A stretch of 64,000 nt of DNA from the NCBI GenBank assembly GCA_963824645.1, contig CAWGQC010000005.1, positions 496,001-560,000 of the forward strand, written 5' to 3'. This document shows, piece after piece, positions 35,119-43,751 of this stretch (its first letter is position 1; every line of letters begins with the position of its first letter). A program made the translations under genes and the position numbers. The notes beneath the pieces were generated by a model. It made no database searches. It had not been told where the DNA came from and saw nothing but the letters and a program-made list of their open reading frames with translations. This DNA comes from Bog-756 sp963824645 (GTDB lineage Bacteria; Actinomycetota; Acidimicrobiia; Acidimicrobiales; RAAP-2).

Positions 35119-36717
35119 TCAGCTCTTGGCTGCTTCGGGCACTGCTCGGGGATCGTCGGTGGGTTGAGGCGGTGGTGAGACGACCGACGGGGAAGGTTCG
35201 GTCGGCGGGGAGGTACGACGCCCGGTACCGCCCACGTTGGTGAGGACGACACCCAGGACCGGGGACCCGAGCCGGCGCAGGAGGGTGCCCGTCCGCTTGC
35301 CGTGATCGATGGTGGTCGTACGACTCTCCACCACCACGAGCACGGCATCGACGGCGTGGACCAATGCCTCGCCGTGGTGTGATTCGAGGAACGGGGGCGA
35401 CTCGACGATGACGACGTCGGCCAACTGACGGGCCGAGTCGAGAACCTCGGGAGCCAGGTTGACCAGCTGACCGCTGTTGGCGATGAAATGACGGAACGAC
35501 AATCGCATCACGTTGGGCAGACTGGACGTCTGCAGATAGCTGGCCACCACTTCGGGTCCGATGGAGCCCGGTTCAGGTCGGCCTCCGAGCGGAGCGAAGC
35601 CGGAATCGAGATCATCGGTGCTGACCACGATGGCCTTCTGCCCGGCCTCGGCATAGGTGGCGCCCAGGTTGGCGGCCACGATGGGGCGGGTCTCCTCGTT
35701 GGCCGGCGAGACGACCAGCAACACCTGACGGGAACCGGGCTCGGGCTTCACGTACTTCCCGTTGGTCGGCGGCGGCTCCCAGCCCGGGGCAGAGGCGGCC
35801 AGTCCGTAGGGATCGGGGGTGGCCTGGCCGGAGCTCAGCTCCTCGAACATCACCGACATGCGCAACATCCGGTAGGCCTCGGCCGACGGCGAGCGCGGTT
35901 CTTCCACCACGGCCAGCAGGATCGCCGGCTGGCCACCGTCCTTGGTGGTGGGGAGGGCGGGGATTTCGGCCACCACCGGGTACTGGGTGACGGAGGTGAC
36001 GCCCCCGGCCGTCCTCAACCTCCGGTTGGCCACCTCCCGCATGAGGACGATCAGTGCCCCGAGAATCAGCCCGATCACGATGCCGGCCAGGCCCCTCACT
36101 TTGTGGCTGTCGGCCAGTTTCGAGGACCCGGACGTGGCCGGGGTGGCATAAGTGGCCAGGGCCGGTATGAGCACCTGGTACCCACTGACCGTGGACTTGG
36201 TCTTCTGGTTGGTCTGGGACTGCGAGGCCTGGTGCGCCTGGATGGCATGTTCAATGGCGTTGCCGACGGCGACGGCGTAGGCGTTGGTGAGCTTGGCCGA
36301 CAGGCCCTTGGTCTTCTGATTGGCGGTCAGCTCGACCAGGTTGGCCCCCTTGCCCGACTTGGCCGTCGCCGCCTTTTTCTTGCCGGAGGTGATGGTGGTG
36401 ACGCTGGCCGTCATCAGAGGAACGAGCTGTCCGAACTGCGCCTTCATTCCGGCACTGATGCAGGCGCCGGCCCGCACGTAGTCATTGTTGGCCCAGAACA
36501 GGATGGTCTGGCCGTTGACGCCGGGGGTCCCGAGCCCACCGGACGGCTCGACCCCGACGACGCTCGACGTCTTCCACCGGAATTTGGCGCCCGTGCCCTT
36601 GTCGGTGGACTTGCTGACGGGGAGGAGCACGGCGATGATGAATCCGACGACGGCCAGAACCAGAAGCAGACGCCACGCATGGCGGAGGGCGCCACCGAAG
36701 TTGATCCGCTCAGTCAT
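35119..36717 (-). CDS. Wzc-like polysaccharide co-polymerase lacking a Walker A motif
   Basis: This 532-residue protein has the co-polymerase plus BY-kinase layout. An N-terminal membrane helix (WRLLLVLAVVGFIIAVLLPV, about residues 15-34) comes first, then a periplasmic region, a second helix (GLAGIVIGLILGALIVLMRE, about 209-229) and a cytoplasmic P-loop-fold domain. In the latter, the place where BY-kinases have GxxGxGKST reads VVSPANEETRPIVAANLGA (about 330-348). The fold is recognisable but the glycine-lysine loop is gone. The Walker A' position is VVSTDDLDSG and Walker B is DVVIVESPPF. No Tyr cluster is seen at the Pro-rich C-terminus. It should therefore not bind ATP in the usual way, and may act as a structural chain-length regulator. 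Confidence 0.85.
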   Translation of the reverse strand: MTERINFGGALRHAWRLLLVLAVVGFIIAVLLPVSKSTDKGTGAKFRWKTSSVVGVEPSGGLGTPGVNGQTILFWANNDYVRAGACISAGMKAQFGQLVPLMTASVTTITSGKKKAATAKSGKGANLVELTANQKTKGLSAKLTNAYAVAVGNAIEHAIQAHQASQSQTNQKTKSTVSGYQVLIPALATYATPATSGSSKLADSHKVRGLAGIVIGLILGALIVLMREVANRRLRTAGGVTSVTQYPVVAEIPALPTTKDGGQPAILLAVVEEPRSPSAEAYRMLRMSVMFEELSSGQATPDPYGLAASAPGWEPPPTNGKYVKPEPGSRQVLLVVSPANEETRPIVAANLGATYAEAGQKAIVVSTDDLDSGFAPLGGRPEPGSIGPEVVASYLQTSSLPNVMRLSFRHFIANSGQLVNLAPEVLDSARQLADVVIVESPPFLESHHGEALVHAVDAVLVVVESRTTTIDHGKRTGTLLRRLGSPVLGVVLTNVGGTGRRTSPPTEPSPSVVSPPPQPTDDPRAVPEAAKS

Positions 36718-37150
36718 GGGCGTGTCCCGTCTCGGTCATGGCCTGGCAACAATACTCGACGATTGGCGCATTTCGTCGCCGCCACCTGCGCTTGAGCGGC
36801 AGACGGCAAGGCTCGGCCGACCCCTGGGACGCTGTCCACCACAGCGCTACTGGCTTGCACCCCCATGACCTTCAATGCCCCATTCCCGATCCCTTGACGC
36901 GGGACCCCACAGCGATGTTACCGCCCTAAGAGGCATCCCTACCATGGGTTACGGCAGTGGGACGGTCGTGATCGGGCGTGCGGCAAAGGCCAGCTGATGG
37001 CCGTTGGTGGAGCCAGCCCTTTTACCCCTTCACCACCGGGAATACCCAATATTGAGGATGCCCAGCGAGCCCAGGCGCGCTAACGTTTCTTGGGGCAGCC
37101 AGGGCAGAGGATCGAGGAGGCCAGGCCCGCCTACTTCAGGAGGACAGCCA
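36718..37150. other. Long intergenic region between Wzc-like gene and dehydratase
   Basis: No convincing coding sequence is seen here. It separates two divergent transcription units and should hold promoters for both. A TTGACG at about 36894 followed 17 bases later by GTTACC is a weak plus-strand promoter candidate. A perfect stem GGCCA, loop GCTGA, TGGCC lies at 36988-37002. AT content is slightly higher than in flanking genes. Confidence 0.4.
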
Positions 37151-37210
37151 ACCCTGTAAACACACAGGGTGACGTTCGGGGGAACGGAAGGGCCAGTCGG
37201 GCCCCGCTGG
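37151..37210 (+). promoter_or_regulatory. Candidate structured 5' leader with three tandem hairpins
   Basis: Three perfect stems follow each other: ACCCTGT/ACAGGGT with loop AAACAC (37151-37170), CGTTC/GAACG with loop GGGG (37173-37186), and GGGCC/GGCCC with loop AGTCG (37190-37204). The third competes with an alternative, longer stem in which CCAG at 37193-37196 pairs with CTGG at 37207-37210. This lies 75 bases before the proposed GTG start of the dehydratase and could be a regulatory RNA leader. If the gene really starts upstream of 37150 it would instead be coding sequence. It does not match the c-di-GMP or other riboswitch consensus I know. Confidence 0.35.
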
Positions 37211-37284
37211 CTTCAGACATGGCATTTGAGCATCGGCCTACAGGGGGCAACCGAGTGGATGCGTCAGCATCAAAGGGAGAGTCG

Positions 37285-39318
37285 GTGTCGGAGACGATTG
37301 ATCCCGGTGAAGGGCGTACCGGTAGGGACATGCGGCAGGTGGCCATGTTCGCCAGTCGCATCCGGGCGGGCATCGTCTTCATCCTCCTCGACTCCCTCTG
37401 TGTCATCGCCGGCTACGGCCTGGCCGAGGTGGCCTACTTTCGGGACCGGGCGCCGGCGCACTACTGGCAGCACTTCCTCGAGTTCCTGCTGGTGGCCATC
37501 GTCGTCACCATCATCTGCAACCGCCTGTTCGGTCTGTACGGGAGGATGTGGCGCCATGCCGGCGCCGACGAGGCCCGCCAGCTCATGCTCTCGGCGGCGG
37601 TTTCGCTCTGCGTCCTGATTGCCTTCTGGCCCGCCGGCCGTCGGCTACGGATCGAGTTGGTCCCCCCCATAGTCGTGGTGGTGGGTTGCGTGTTCTCCGC
37701 CGGCGGCATGGGGATCCTGCGGTTCCACTCACGGCTTTTCGCCTGGCAGCGCGGGTCGAAGCGCCTGGGCCTCCGGGTGGCCGTCATCGGCAGTCGCGAC
37801 ACCGGAGCGGCCGCCATCCGCGAGATGCTCCGGAGCCCGGGTGCGGGACTGGTGCCGGTAGCTGTCTTCGACGACGACCCACGGGCCCACGGCCTCTCCC
37901 TCATCGGGGTGCCGGTCGTCGGTCGGATCGACGACATTCCGGAGGCGGCCGACCGCTACACCATCCAGCAGGTCCTGCTGGCCATCCCCTCGCCCCCGCC
38001 GGAACTGGTCGAACGAGCACTGAGGTCCTCGGAGCTGGCCGGCGTGTCCATGAAGATCCTTCCCGGCGTGCAGGACATGCTCAACGAGCCGGCCCATCTG
38101 GCCGCCCTCCGCCACGCCCGCGAGCCCCGGATCGAGGACCTGCTGGGCCGGACGCCGGTACCCACCGACCTCGAGTCCGTACGTCGCTCTCTCACCGGGC
38201 ACCGGATCCTGGTCACCGGGGCCGGCGGTTCCATCGGCTCGGAGATCTGCCGCCAGGTGGCCAGCCTCGATCCTGAGCTGCTGGTCCTGCTCGATCACGA
38301 CGAGACCCATCTGCACGACATGGCAGCTTCGGTGTCGCGGCCCTGCATCCAGGCTCTGGTGGACATCGGCGACCGCGACGCCGTCTTCGAGATGTTCGAG
38401 CAGTACCGGCCGGAGATCGTCTTCCACGCCGCCGCCCACAAGCACGTACCCGTGCTCGAGGAGTACCCGCTCGAGGCGGTCAAGACCAACGTCCTGGGCA
38501 CACTCAACGTGGTCGATGCAGCCGTCTCGGTCGGGTGCCGACGCTTCGTCCAGATCTCGACGGACAAGGCCGTCAACCCCACCAGCGTAATGGGTGCCTC
38601 CAAGCGCCTGGCCGAACAGATCGTTCTATTACGGGCTCCCAAGCAGGCGGCCTACTGCACAGTGCGCTTCGGCAACGTGCTGGGTAGCCGGGGCAGTGTC
38701 ATCCCCACCTTCGCCCGCCAAATCGCCCAGGGCGGCCCGGTGACCGTGACCGACCCCCGCATGACACGGTTCTTCATGAGCGTGGAGGAGGCGGTGCAGC
38801 TGGTCCTGCAGTCCTCCGCACTCTCCCACGGCGGCGAGATCTTCATGCTGGAGATGGGGGTCCCGGTGCGGATCATCGATCTGGCCGAGCGGATGATCCG
38901 CCTGTCCGGATGCCAGGTGGGCATCGACATTCCCATCGAGGTGGTGGGCATCCGACCGGGCGAGAAGCTCAACGAGGTCCTGTCCATGCCCGACGAACAG
39001 GTTCTGCGCACCAGCCACCCCTACATCAACCAGCTGGTCCCCATCCGGGCATCAGCTCCCCTGTTTACGGCGGAGCTGGACGAATTGGCGCAGGCGACAC
39101 GACGCCGTGATCGGCAGACCGCTACCCACCTGCTCTTCGCCGCGGCCAAGGCCCGCGCCGACGAGGACGCGCCCGTGGCCAACGGCAACGGCAAGGGCCG
39201 CTCGGCGGCCGGCGAGTACGACTGGCACCCCTCCAGTGGCGTAGCGCCGGAGTTGGCAGCCAGTGAGGCGGTGCCTGTCGGCTATCCCGACGGAGACGCC
39301 GACCAGGTATCGGCATGA
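37285..39318 (+). CDS. Membrane-bound nucleotide-sugar dehydratase/epimerase (CapD/WbpM type)
   Basis: This is a 4,6-dehydratase-type SDR enzyme converting a UDP-HexNAc, with a membrane-anchored N-terminal half. The 677-residue protein has about four helices (from FASRIRAGIVFILLDSLCVI), a CoA-binding-like Rossmann domain (LGLRVAVIGSRDTGAAAIRE), then the Polysacc_synt_2 domain with ILVTGAGGSIGSEICRQVAS, AAAHKHVPVLEEYPLEAV, ISTDKAVNPTSVMGASKR (with the M-x3-K variant of YxxxK), and VRFGNVLGSRGSVIPTF. GTG at 37285 is proposed from an AAGGGAGAG upstream; the frame is open to 37090 but that part is unconserved-looking. This enzyme commonly makes the keto sugar that a DegT aminotransferase uses. 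Confidence 0.92.
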   Translation: MSETIDPGEGRTGRDMRQVAMFASRIRAGIVFILLDSLCVIAGYGLAEVAYFRDRAPAHYWQHFLEFLLVAIVVTIICNRLFGLYGRMWRHAGADEARQLMLSAAVSLCVLIAFWPAGRRLRIELVPPIVVVVGCVFSAGGMGILRFHSRLFAWQRGSKRLGLRVAVIGSRDTGAAAIREMLRSPGAGLVPVAVFDDDPRAHGLSLIGVPVVGRIDDIPEAADRYTIQQVLLAIPSPPPELVERALRSSELAGVSMKILPGVQDMLNEPAHLAALRHAREPRIEDLLGRTPVPTDLESVRRSLTGHRILVTGAGGSIGSEICRQVASLDPELLVLLDHDETHLHDMAASVSRPCIQALVDIGDRDAVFEMFEQYRPEIVFHAAAHKHVPVLEEYPLEAVKTNVLGTLNVVDAAVSVGCRRFVQISTDKAVNPTSVMGASKRLAEQIVLLRAPKQAAYCTVRFGNVLGSRGSVIPTFARQIAQGGPVTVTDPRMTRFFMSVEEAVQLVLQSSALSHGGEIFMLEMGVPVRIIDLAERMIRLSGCQVGIDIPIEVVGIRPGEKLNEVLSMPDEQVLRTSHPYINQLVPIRASAPLFTAELDELAQATRRRDRQTATHLLFAAAKARADEDAPVANGNGKGRSAAGEYDWHPSSGVAPELAASEAVPVGYPDGDADQVSA

Positions 39319-39346
39319 ACCCGGTAGCGCGACCCCACCCTTGTCG

Positions 39347-40615
39347 GTGAGCCCGGCAGTCGGGGTCCGGCGGCTGGTCGTCGTCGGTCAGGGATATGTC
39401 GGCCTGCCCCTGGCCCTCCGCGCCGTCGAGGCCGGCTACGACGTCGTCGGCTTCGACCGCGACGTCGACAAGACCAAGCGTCTGGCCGCCGGCGACTCCT
39501 ATGTCGAGGACATCTCCGACGCACAGCTGACGGCGGCGTTGGCCTCGAACCGCTACCACCCCACCGATGACCCCACAGCCATGGCCGGCTTCGACGTGGC
39601 CGTCATCGACGTGCCCACTCCGCTGGAGGAGGGCGTCCCCAATCTGACCTACGTCGAGGACGCGGCGGCCACCCTGTCCCGCCACCTGACAGAGGGGGCC
39701 ACCGTCATCCTCGAGTCCACCAGCTATCCGGGCACCACCGAGGAGCTGGTGGTCCCCCTACTGGAGGAAGGGTCTGAGCTCATCGCCGGACGCCACTTCC
39801 ACGTGGGCTACAGCCCCGAGCGCATCGATCCGGGCAACGCCGATTGGCGGCTGGAGAACACCCCCAAGGTCGTGTCGGGGATCGACGGCCCGTCGCTCAC
39901 CGCCGTCACCTCGTTCTACGACGACCTGGTGGAGCGCACCGTGGCCGTTTCCGGCACCCGCGAGGCGGAGCTGACCAAGCTGCTGGAGAACACCTTCCGC
40001 CACGTCAACATCGCCCTGGTCAACGAGCTGGCCATGTTCGCCTCCGATCTGGACATCGACATCTGGGAGGCCATCGACGCCGCCTCCACCAAGCCGTTCG
40101 GTTACATGCGGTTCACCCCCGGTCCCGGGGTCGGCGGTCATTGCCTTCCCATCGACCCGAGTTACCTGTCGTGGAAGGTCCGGCGCAGCCTCGGGCAGTC
40201 GTTCCGTTTCGTCGAGTTGGCCAACGACGTCAACGAGCACATGCCCGACTACGTCGTCCGTCGGCTCACTCTGGCCTTCAACCAGCGGGGACGCTCCGTC
40301 AAGGGCTCCCGCATCCTGCTGCTCGGGATGACCTACAAGCGCAATACCGGAGACGCCCGCGAGGCTCCGGGTACCGTCATAGCCCGCTCGTTGGCTGCTT
40401 TGGGTGCCGAGGTGAGGGTGGCCGATCCCCACCTGTCTGACGACACGCTGGCCTACCCCCTGGTCGAGGCCAGCCCGACCGAGCTTGCGGCGGCGGACGC
40501 CGCCGTCTTGATCACGGATCACGACCTGTTCGACTACCCGAGCATCACGGCCCACGCCCGCTACGTACTGGACACCCGCAACCGACTGGACGGACCCAAC
40601 GTCGAACGGCTCTGA
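39347..40615 (+). CDS. Nucleotide-sugar dehydrogenase (UDP-HexNAc/UDP-glucose 6-dehydrogenase family)
   Basis: This NAD-dependent enzyme oxidises the C6 alcohol of a nucleotide sugar to a carboxylate, giving an acidic sugar. The 422-residue protein has an NAD-binding Rossmann fold (RLVVVGQGYVGLPLALRAVE), IDVPTPLEEGVPNLTYVEDA and ILESTSYPGTTEELVVPLL, and the catalytic Cys in GPGVGGHCLPIDPSYLSWK (about residue 266). The C-terminal domain begins ILLLGMTYKRNTGDAREAPG. The GHCLPIDPSYL form matches the WbpA/WecC-type branch more than plain Ugd. The GTG at 39347 is taken as start. A uronic acid product would give asnB-type amidation a target; this link is inference. Confidence 0.93.
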   Translation: MSPAVGVRRLVVVGQGYVGLPLALRAVEAGYDVVGFDRDVDKTKRLAAGDSYVEDISDAQLTAALASNRYHPTDDPTAMAGFDVAVIDVPTPLEEGVPNLTYVEDAAATLSRHLTEGATVILESTSYPGTTEELVVPLLEEGSELIAGRHFHVGYSPERIDPGNADWRLENTPKVVSGIDGPSLTAVTSFYDDLVERTVAVSGTREAELTKLLENTFRHVNIALVNELAMFASDLDIDIWEAIDAASTKPFGYMRFTPGPGVGGHCLPIDPSYLSWKVRRSLGQSFRFVELANDVNEHMPDYVVRRLTLAFNQRGRSVKGSRILLLGMTYKRNTGDAREAPGTVIARSLAALGAEVRVADPHLSDDTLAYPLVEASPTELAAADAAVLITDHDLFDYPSITAHARYVLDTRNRLDGPNVERL

Positions 40616-40699
40616 TCCAGGGGTGCGATCCATTCATCCGTCTCCCCTGTGGGCCAGAACCGGGCCCGGGCCCGGGGTCCACTCGGTCCCCTGCCAACC

Positions 40700-41641
40700 G
40701 TGAAGGTCGTGGTTACCGGAGGCGCCGGGTTCATCGGCGCCAACCTGTGCCGCCAGCTGTTGGCCACGGCCCCCGGCGATCAGGCGCCGGAAGTGGTGGT
40801 GGTCGACGATCTGTCCACCGGCACCGAGGCCAACCTCGAGGGGATGGACGTTCGACTGGTCGAGGGCTCCATCCTCGACGCCGGACTGCTGGACGAGGTG
40901 GTGGACGGGTCCGACGCCGTGGTGCACCTGGCCGCCCGTCCGTCCGTCCCACGTTCGTTGGAGGACCCGGTAGCCAGCCACGAGGCCAACGCCACCGGCA
41001 CGGTCCGGGTCCTCGAAGCAGCTCGCCGCCACCCGCCGTGCCAGGTCATCGTGGCCTCGTCCTCGTCCGTCTACGGAGCCAATCCTGACCTGCCCAAGAG
41101 GGAGGACATGGTGGCCATGCCGGTCAGCCCCTACGCGGCCAGCAAGCTGGCCGGCGAGTCGTACGCGCTGGCCTACGGGCACTCGTTCGGCCTGCCGGTG
41201 CTGGCCTTCCGCTTCTTCAACGTGTTCGGCCCCCTGCAGGCGGCCGATCATGCCTACGCCGCCGTAGTGCCCACCTTCATCGCCGCCGCTTTGCGGGGCG
41301 ATCCCCTACCGGTCCACGGTGACGGCGAACAGACACGAGACTTCACCTACGTCGGCACCGTCACCGCCGTGCTGGCCGACGCCGTGCGGCGCCGGGTGAC
41401 CAGCGACCGTCCGGTCAACCTGGCCTTCGGATCACGGGTCTCCCTGCTCGAGCTCATCGCCATCCTCGAGGTCCAGCTGGGCAAGGAGCTCACACGGGCC
41501 CACGGCCAATCCCGAGCCGGCGACGTGCGGGACTCGCAGGCCGACGCCACCTCGCTCCACCGCCTGTTCCCGGCCGTGGAGGCGGTGCCTCTGGAGCAGG
41601 GCATCCGGTCCACCCTCGACTGGTTTATGGGCGCACCCTGA
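40700..41641 (+). CDS. NAD-dependent sugar epimerase/dehydratase (SDR)
   Basis: This is an extended SDR enzyme of about 313 residues. It starts with a GTG at 40700 (VKVVVTGGAGFIGANLCRQL), the glycine-rich NAD site at about residues 7-13; an in-frame ATG at 40649 adds only low-complexity residues. The catalytic Tyr-Lys pair is in VSPYAASKLAGESYALAYGH, with SSSSVYGANPDLPKREDM before it and FRFFNVFGPLQAADHAYAAV after. The pattern fits UDP-glucose or UDP-GlcNAc 4-epimerase (GalE/WbpP type). It follows the dehydrogenase by 84 bases in the same direction. The substrate is unproven. Confidence 0.92.
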   Translation: MKVVVTGGAGFIGANLCRQLLATAPGDQAPEVVVVDDLSTGTEANLEGMDVRLVEGSILDAGLLDEVVDGSDAVVHLAARPSVPRSLEDPVASHEANATGTVRVLEAARRHPPCQVIVASSSSVYGANPDLPKREDMVAMPVSPYAASKLAGESYALAYGHSFGLPVLAFRFFNVFGPLQAADHAYAAVVPTFIAAALRGDPLPVHGDGEQTRDFTYVGTVTAVLADAVRRRVTSDRPVNLAFGSRVSLLELIAILEVQLGKELTRAHGQSRAGDVRDSQADATSLHRLFPAVEAVPLEQGIRSTLDWFMGAP

Positions 41642-41667
41642 CCAGCGCACCGTCCCCACCGACCGAC

Positions 41668-42333
41668 ATGTCCCGGTCACGGGGCCGGGGGGAGACGCTG
41701 GCCGGAGGGATCCTGGTGGTCTGGACGGTGCTGGCCGGGGTCGTACTCCACCACCGCCGCGGGCCCACCGGCTTCGACCGCTGGGGCTTCGACCTGCTGG
41801 CGGCGACACCGCACTCCCATCTCCTCATCCGCGTGACCCAACTCGGCGACCTGCCGGTACTGGTGGTCGTTTCTGTGGGGGCCGCCCTGGTGGTCGTCGG
41901 TCGGGACCGGTGGCGGGCGCTGGCCTGCCTGTGCGGTCCGGCCCTGGCCACCCTGGTGGTCGAGTGGTACCTCAAGCCTCTGGTGGGGCGACGCTACCTG
42001 GGCGTGCTCACCTTTCCCTCCGGCAGCGTGGCCACGGTGGCGGCGCTGGCCACCGCCTGGGCCCTGGCCGTTCCCCGATGGTTGCGCTGGGTGGTGATTC
42101 CGACGCTCACCGTGGTTGTCGGCGCAGTGGCCTGGGCCGTCGTGGGGCTGCGGTGGCACTATCCGAGTGACGCCCTCGCCGGAGCCACATTCGGTGTCGG
42201 CCTGGTGCTCCTGGTCGACGGAGTGGTCCACCTCGTCGCGTCCCCACCGTCGCCTCCGGCACCGGATGCGAAGTCGGTGGACCAAGAAGGACCCGAACGA
42301 CTCGGAGCACCCTCCGGCCATCCTCAACTATGA
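41668..42333 (+). CDS. PAP2-family membrane phosphatase, altered motif 2
   Basis: This is a phosphatidic-acid-phosphatase-2 type membrane protein of 221 residues with about six helices. The catalytic stretches KPLVGRR (motif 1) and VVGLRWHYPSDALAG (motif 3, with catalytic His and Asp) are clear. Motif 2 normally reads PSGH, but here it is FPSGSVATVAAL, so the His that assists phosphate release is Ser. Activity may be reduced, or the family branch may use another residue. In glycan loci such enzymes recycle undecaprenyl pyrophosphate or dephosphorylate lipid carriers. It starts 26 bases after the epimerase. Confidence 0.88.
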   Translation: MSRSRGRGETLAGGILVVWTVLAGVVLHHRRGPTGFDRWGFDLLAATPHSHLLIRVTQLGDLPVLVVVSVGAALVVVGRDRWRALACLCGPALATLVVEWYLKPLVGRRYLGVLTFPSGSVATVAALATAWALAVPRWLRWVVIPTLTVVVGAVAWAVVGLRWHYPSDALAGATFGVGLVLLVDGVVHLVASPPSPPAPDAKSVDQEGPERLGAPSGHPQL

Positions 42334-42435
42334 CGAGGAGCCCTTTTGCTTCGAGCCGCACCGGCGCTAGTGTGGATGGTCTAGGGGTTATCAGCGGTTA
42401 GGCCGGAAAGTAGCCATGACCGGCGCGGGGGCAGC

Positions 42436-43740
42436 ATGTCGAACAGCACAGAGGTCGTGGCACCACCCGAGACCGAGACTCGGCCGGTCCTGACGGTCGC
42501 CTGCATTGAGATGCAGTGGGGTGAGGGCAGTGACGGAAGTGCTCTGCTCCAATCGGCCCTGGCCAGGGTGCAGGGTGCCGTACGGTCTGAGGACCGGGTG
42601 TGCCCGGTGACCACCAAGCGCCTGGTGGTGGAGTTCGGCCCGGTGGCCAACAGCGTCCCCCCCCAGGTCCTCGGCTACCGCCTGGCCCAGGCCCTGGGCC
42701 GGGATCTGCCTTCGGAGGCCCGTTCCTCGTCACTGGCCGTGTCGGTCGGCATGGCCACGCCCGAGGGCCATCCCCACCCTTCCGATGTGACCCGCCGTGC
42801 CCTGGCCGCCTCGTCGGCCGGAAGCTCCCAGCTGAGCCGTCGGCCGTTCGCCGGTACCCAGCCGTCCAACGCCCTGATAACGGTGGACGGGTTCGCCGGC
42901 CGGCCGGCGTCGCCCAAGGTGGCCCGAGCGACGGTGCACCGTCGCTCGGTGTACCGGTACCGGGTGGGCCGGGCCACAACCTTCCCGTCGGCCATGGTTC
43001 CCGCCCGAGGCGTCGATGGCGGCCCCCTGGCCGGAAACCCCAACGGCCATGACAAGCGGGCCGATCCCACTGTTCTGGTCATCGACCCGGCGGCCGACAG
43101 GCCCGACGAACCCGGGTTCGCCACCATAACGGCGGCTTCGATGGCCGAGCGGCTGGGCTGCCGGTCAGCGGCGGTGACCGCCTCGCTGGACGGGGCCCCG
43201 CCCTTGGCCATCGACGGTTTCGCCCTCGACCTGGCCGTACTGGTCCTCGAAGGAGGATGGTCAGGGCCGTCGTCCACCTGGTCGACCGGGGCCTGGGGAA
43301 TCCCCGCCTCGTTGACGGCCACCTACCGGGCCGCCGGTCTGCCGGTACTGGCGGTGAGCGCCGGGGCCGGGGCCGGGGCGGTGGCCAGCTGCGTGGCCCA
43401 GGGAGCGCTGGCCCTGTTCGGCCTCGAGTACCTTCCCGAGGCCCTCCAATCGCTGGCCAGCCAGACCGGCGACGATCTGACAGCGGCCCCTGACGTTCCC
43501 TTCCCGCCCCACTTCAAGGCGCTGGTCAACCTCACCGCCAGCGAACGGCGGATCCTCTACTTCCTCACCGAGGGGTGGGCGGCCCAGGACATCGCCGACC
43601 AGTTGGTGGTCTCGCTCACCACGGTCCGCTCCCACATCCGCTCGACCCTCCGCAAGCTGGGCGTGCGGTCGCAGCTGGCCGCCGTGGCCATCGCCAACAG
43701 CCGCGATCTCGACCACGCGCTTTCGGGCGACGCTTCCTGA
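42436..43740 (+). CDS. LuxR-type transcriptional regulator with unusual N-terminal domains
   Basis: This 434-residue regulator has a C-terminal LuxR/FixJ-type helix-turn-helix at about residues 363-425: LTASERRILYFLTEGWAAQD, then IADQLVVSLTTVRSHIRSTL and RKLGVRSQLAAVAIANSRD. The N-terminal ~130 residues (PVLTVACIEMQWGEGSDGSA, LAVSVGMATPEGHPHPSDV, with Ala-rich ends) recall a degenerate GGDEF or cyclase-like domain, though no catalytic GGDEF is present. A middle block (VLVIDPAADRPDEPGFATIT to SLASQTG) looks like a receiver-like fold without the acceptor Asp in its usual context. It is likely the local regulator of this polysaccharide region, but targets are unknown. Confidence 0.85.
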   Translation: MSNSTEVVAPPETETRPVLTVACIEMQWGEGSDGSALLQSALARVQGAVRSEDRVCPVTTKRLVVEFGPVANSVPPQVLGYRLAQALGRDLPSEARSSSLAVSVGMATPEGHPHPSDVTRRALAASSAGSSQLSRRPFAGTQPSNALITVDGFAGRPASPKVARATVHRRSVYRYRVGRATTFPSAMVPARGVDGGPLAGNPNGHDKRADPTVLVIDPAADRPDEPGFATITAASMAERLGCRSAAVTASLDGAPPLAIDGFALDLAVLVLEGGWSGPSSTWSTGAWGIPASLTATYRAAGLPVLAVSAGAGAGAVASCVAQGALALFGLEYLPEALQSLASQTGDDLTAAPDVPFPPHFKALVNLTASERRILYFLTEGWAAQDIADQLVVSLTTVRSHIRSTLRKLGVRSQLAAVAIANSRDLDHALSGDAS

Positions 43741-43751
43741 CCACCGGACCG

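Noticed and set aside
37151..37210. A c-di-GMP (GEMM) riboswitch
   Set aside because: The bases do not match the conserved core of that class. It is reported only as an unclassified structured leader.
37090..37284. Coding extension of the dehydratase upstream of 37285
   Set aside because: The frame is open but the residues are low-complexity and unconserved-looking, and the stretch contains several perfect RNA stems. It is kept only as a possibility.
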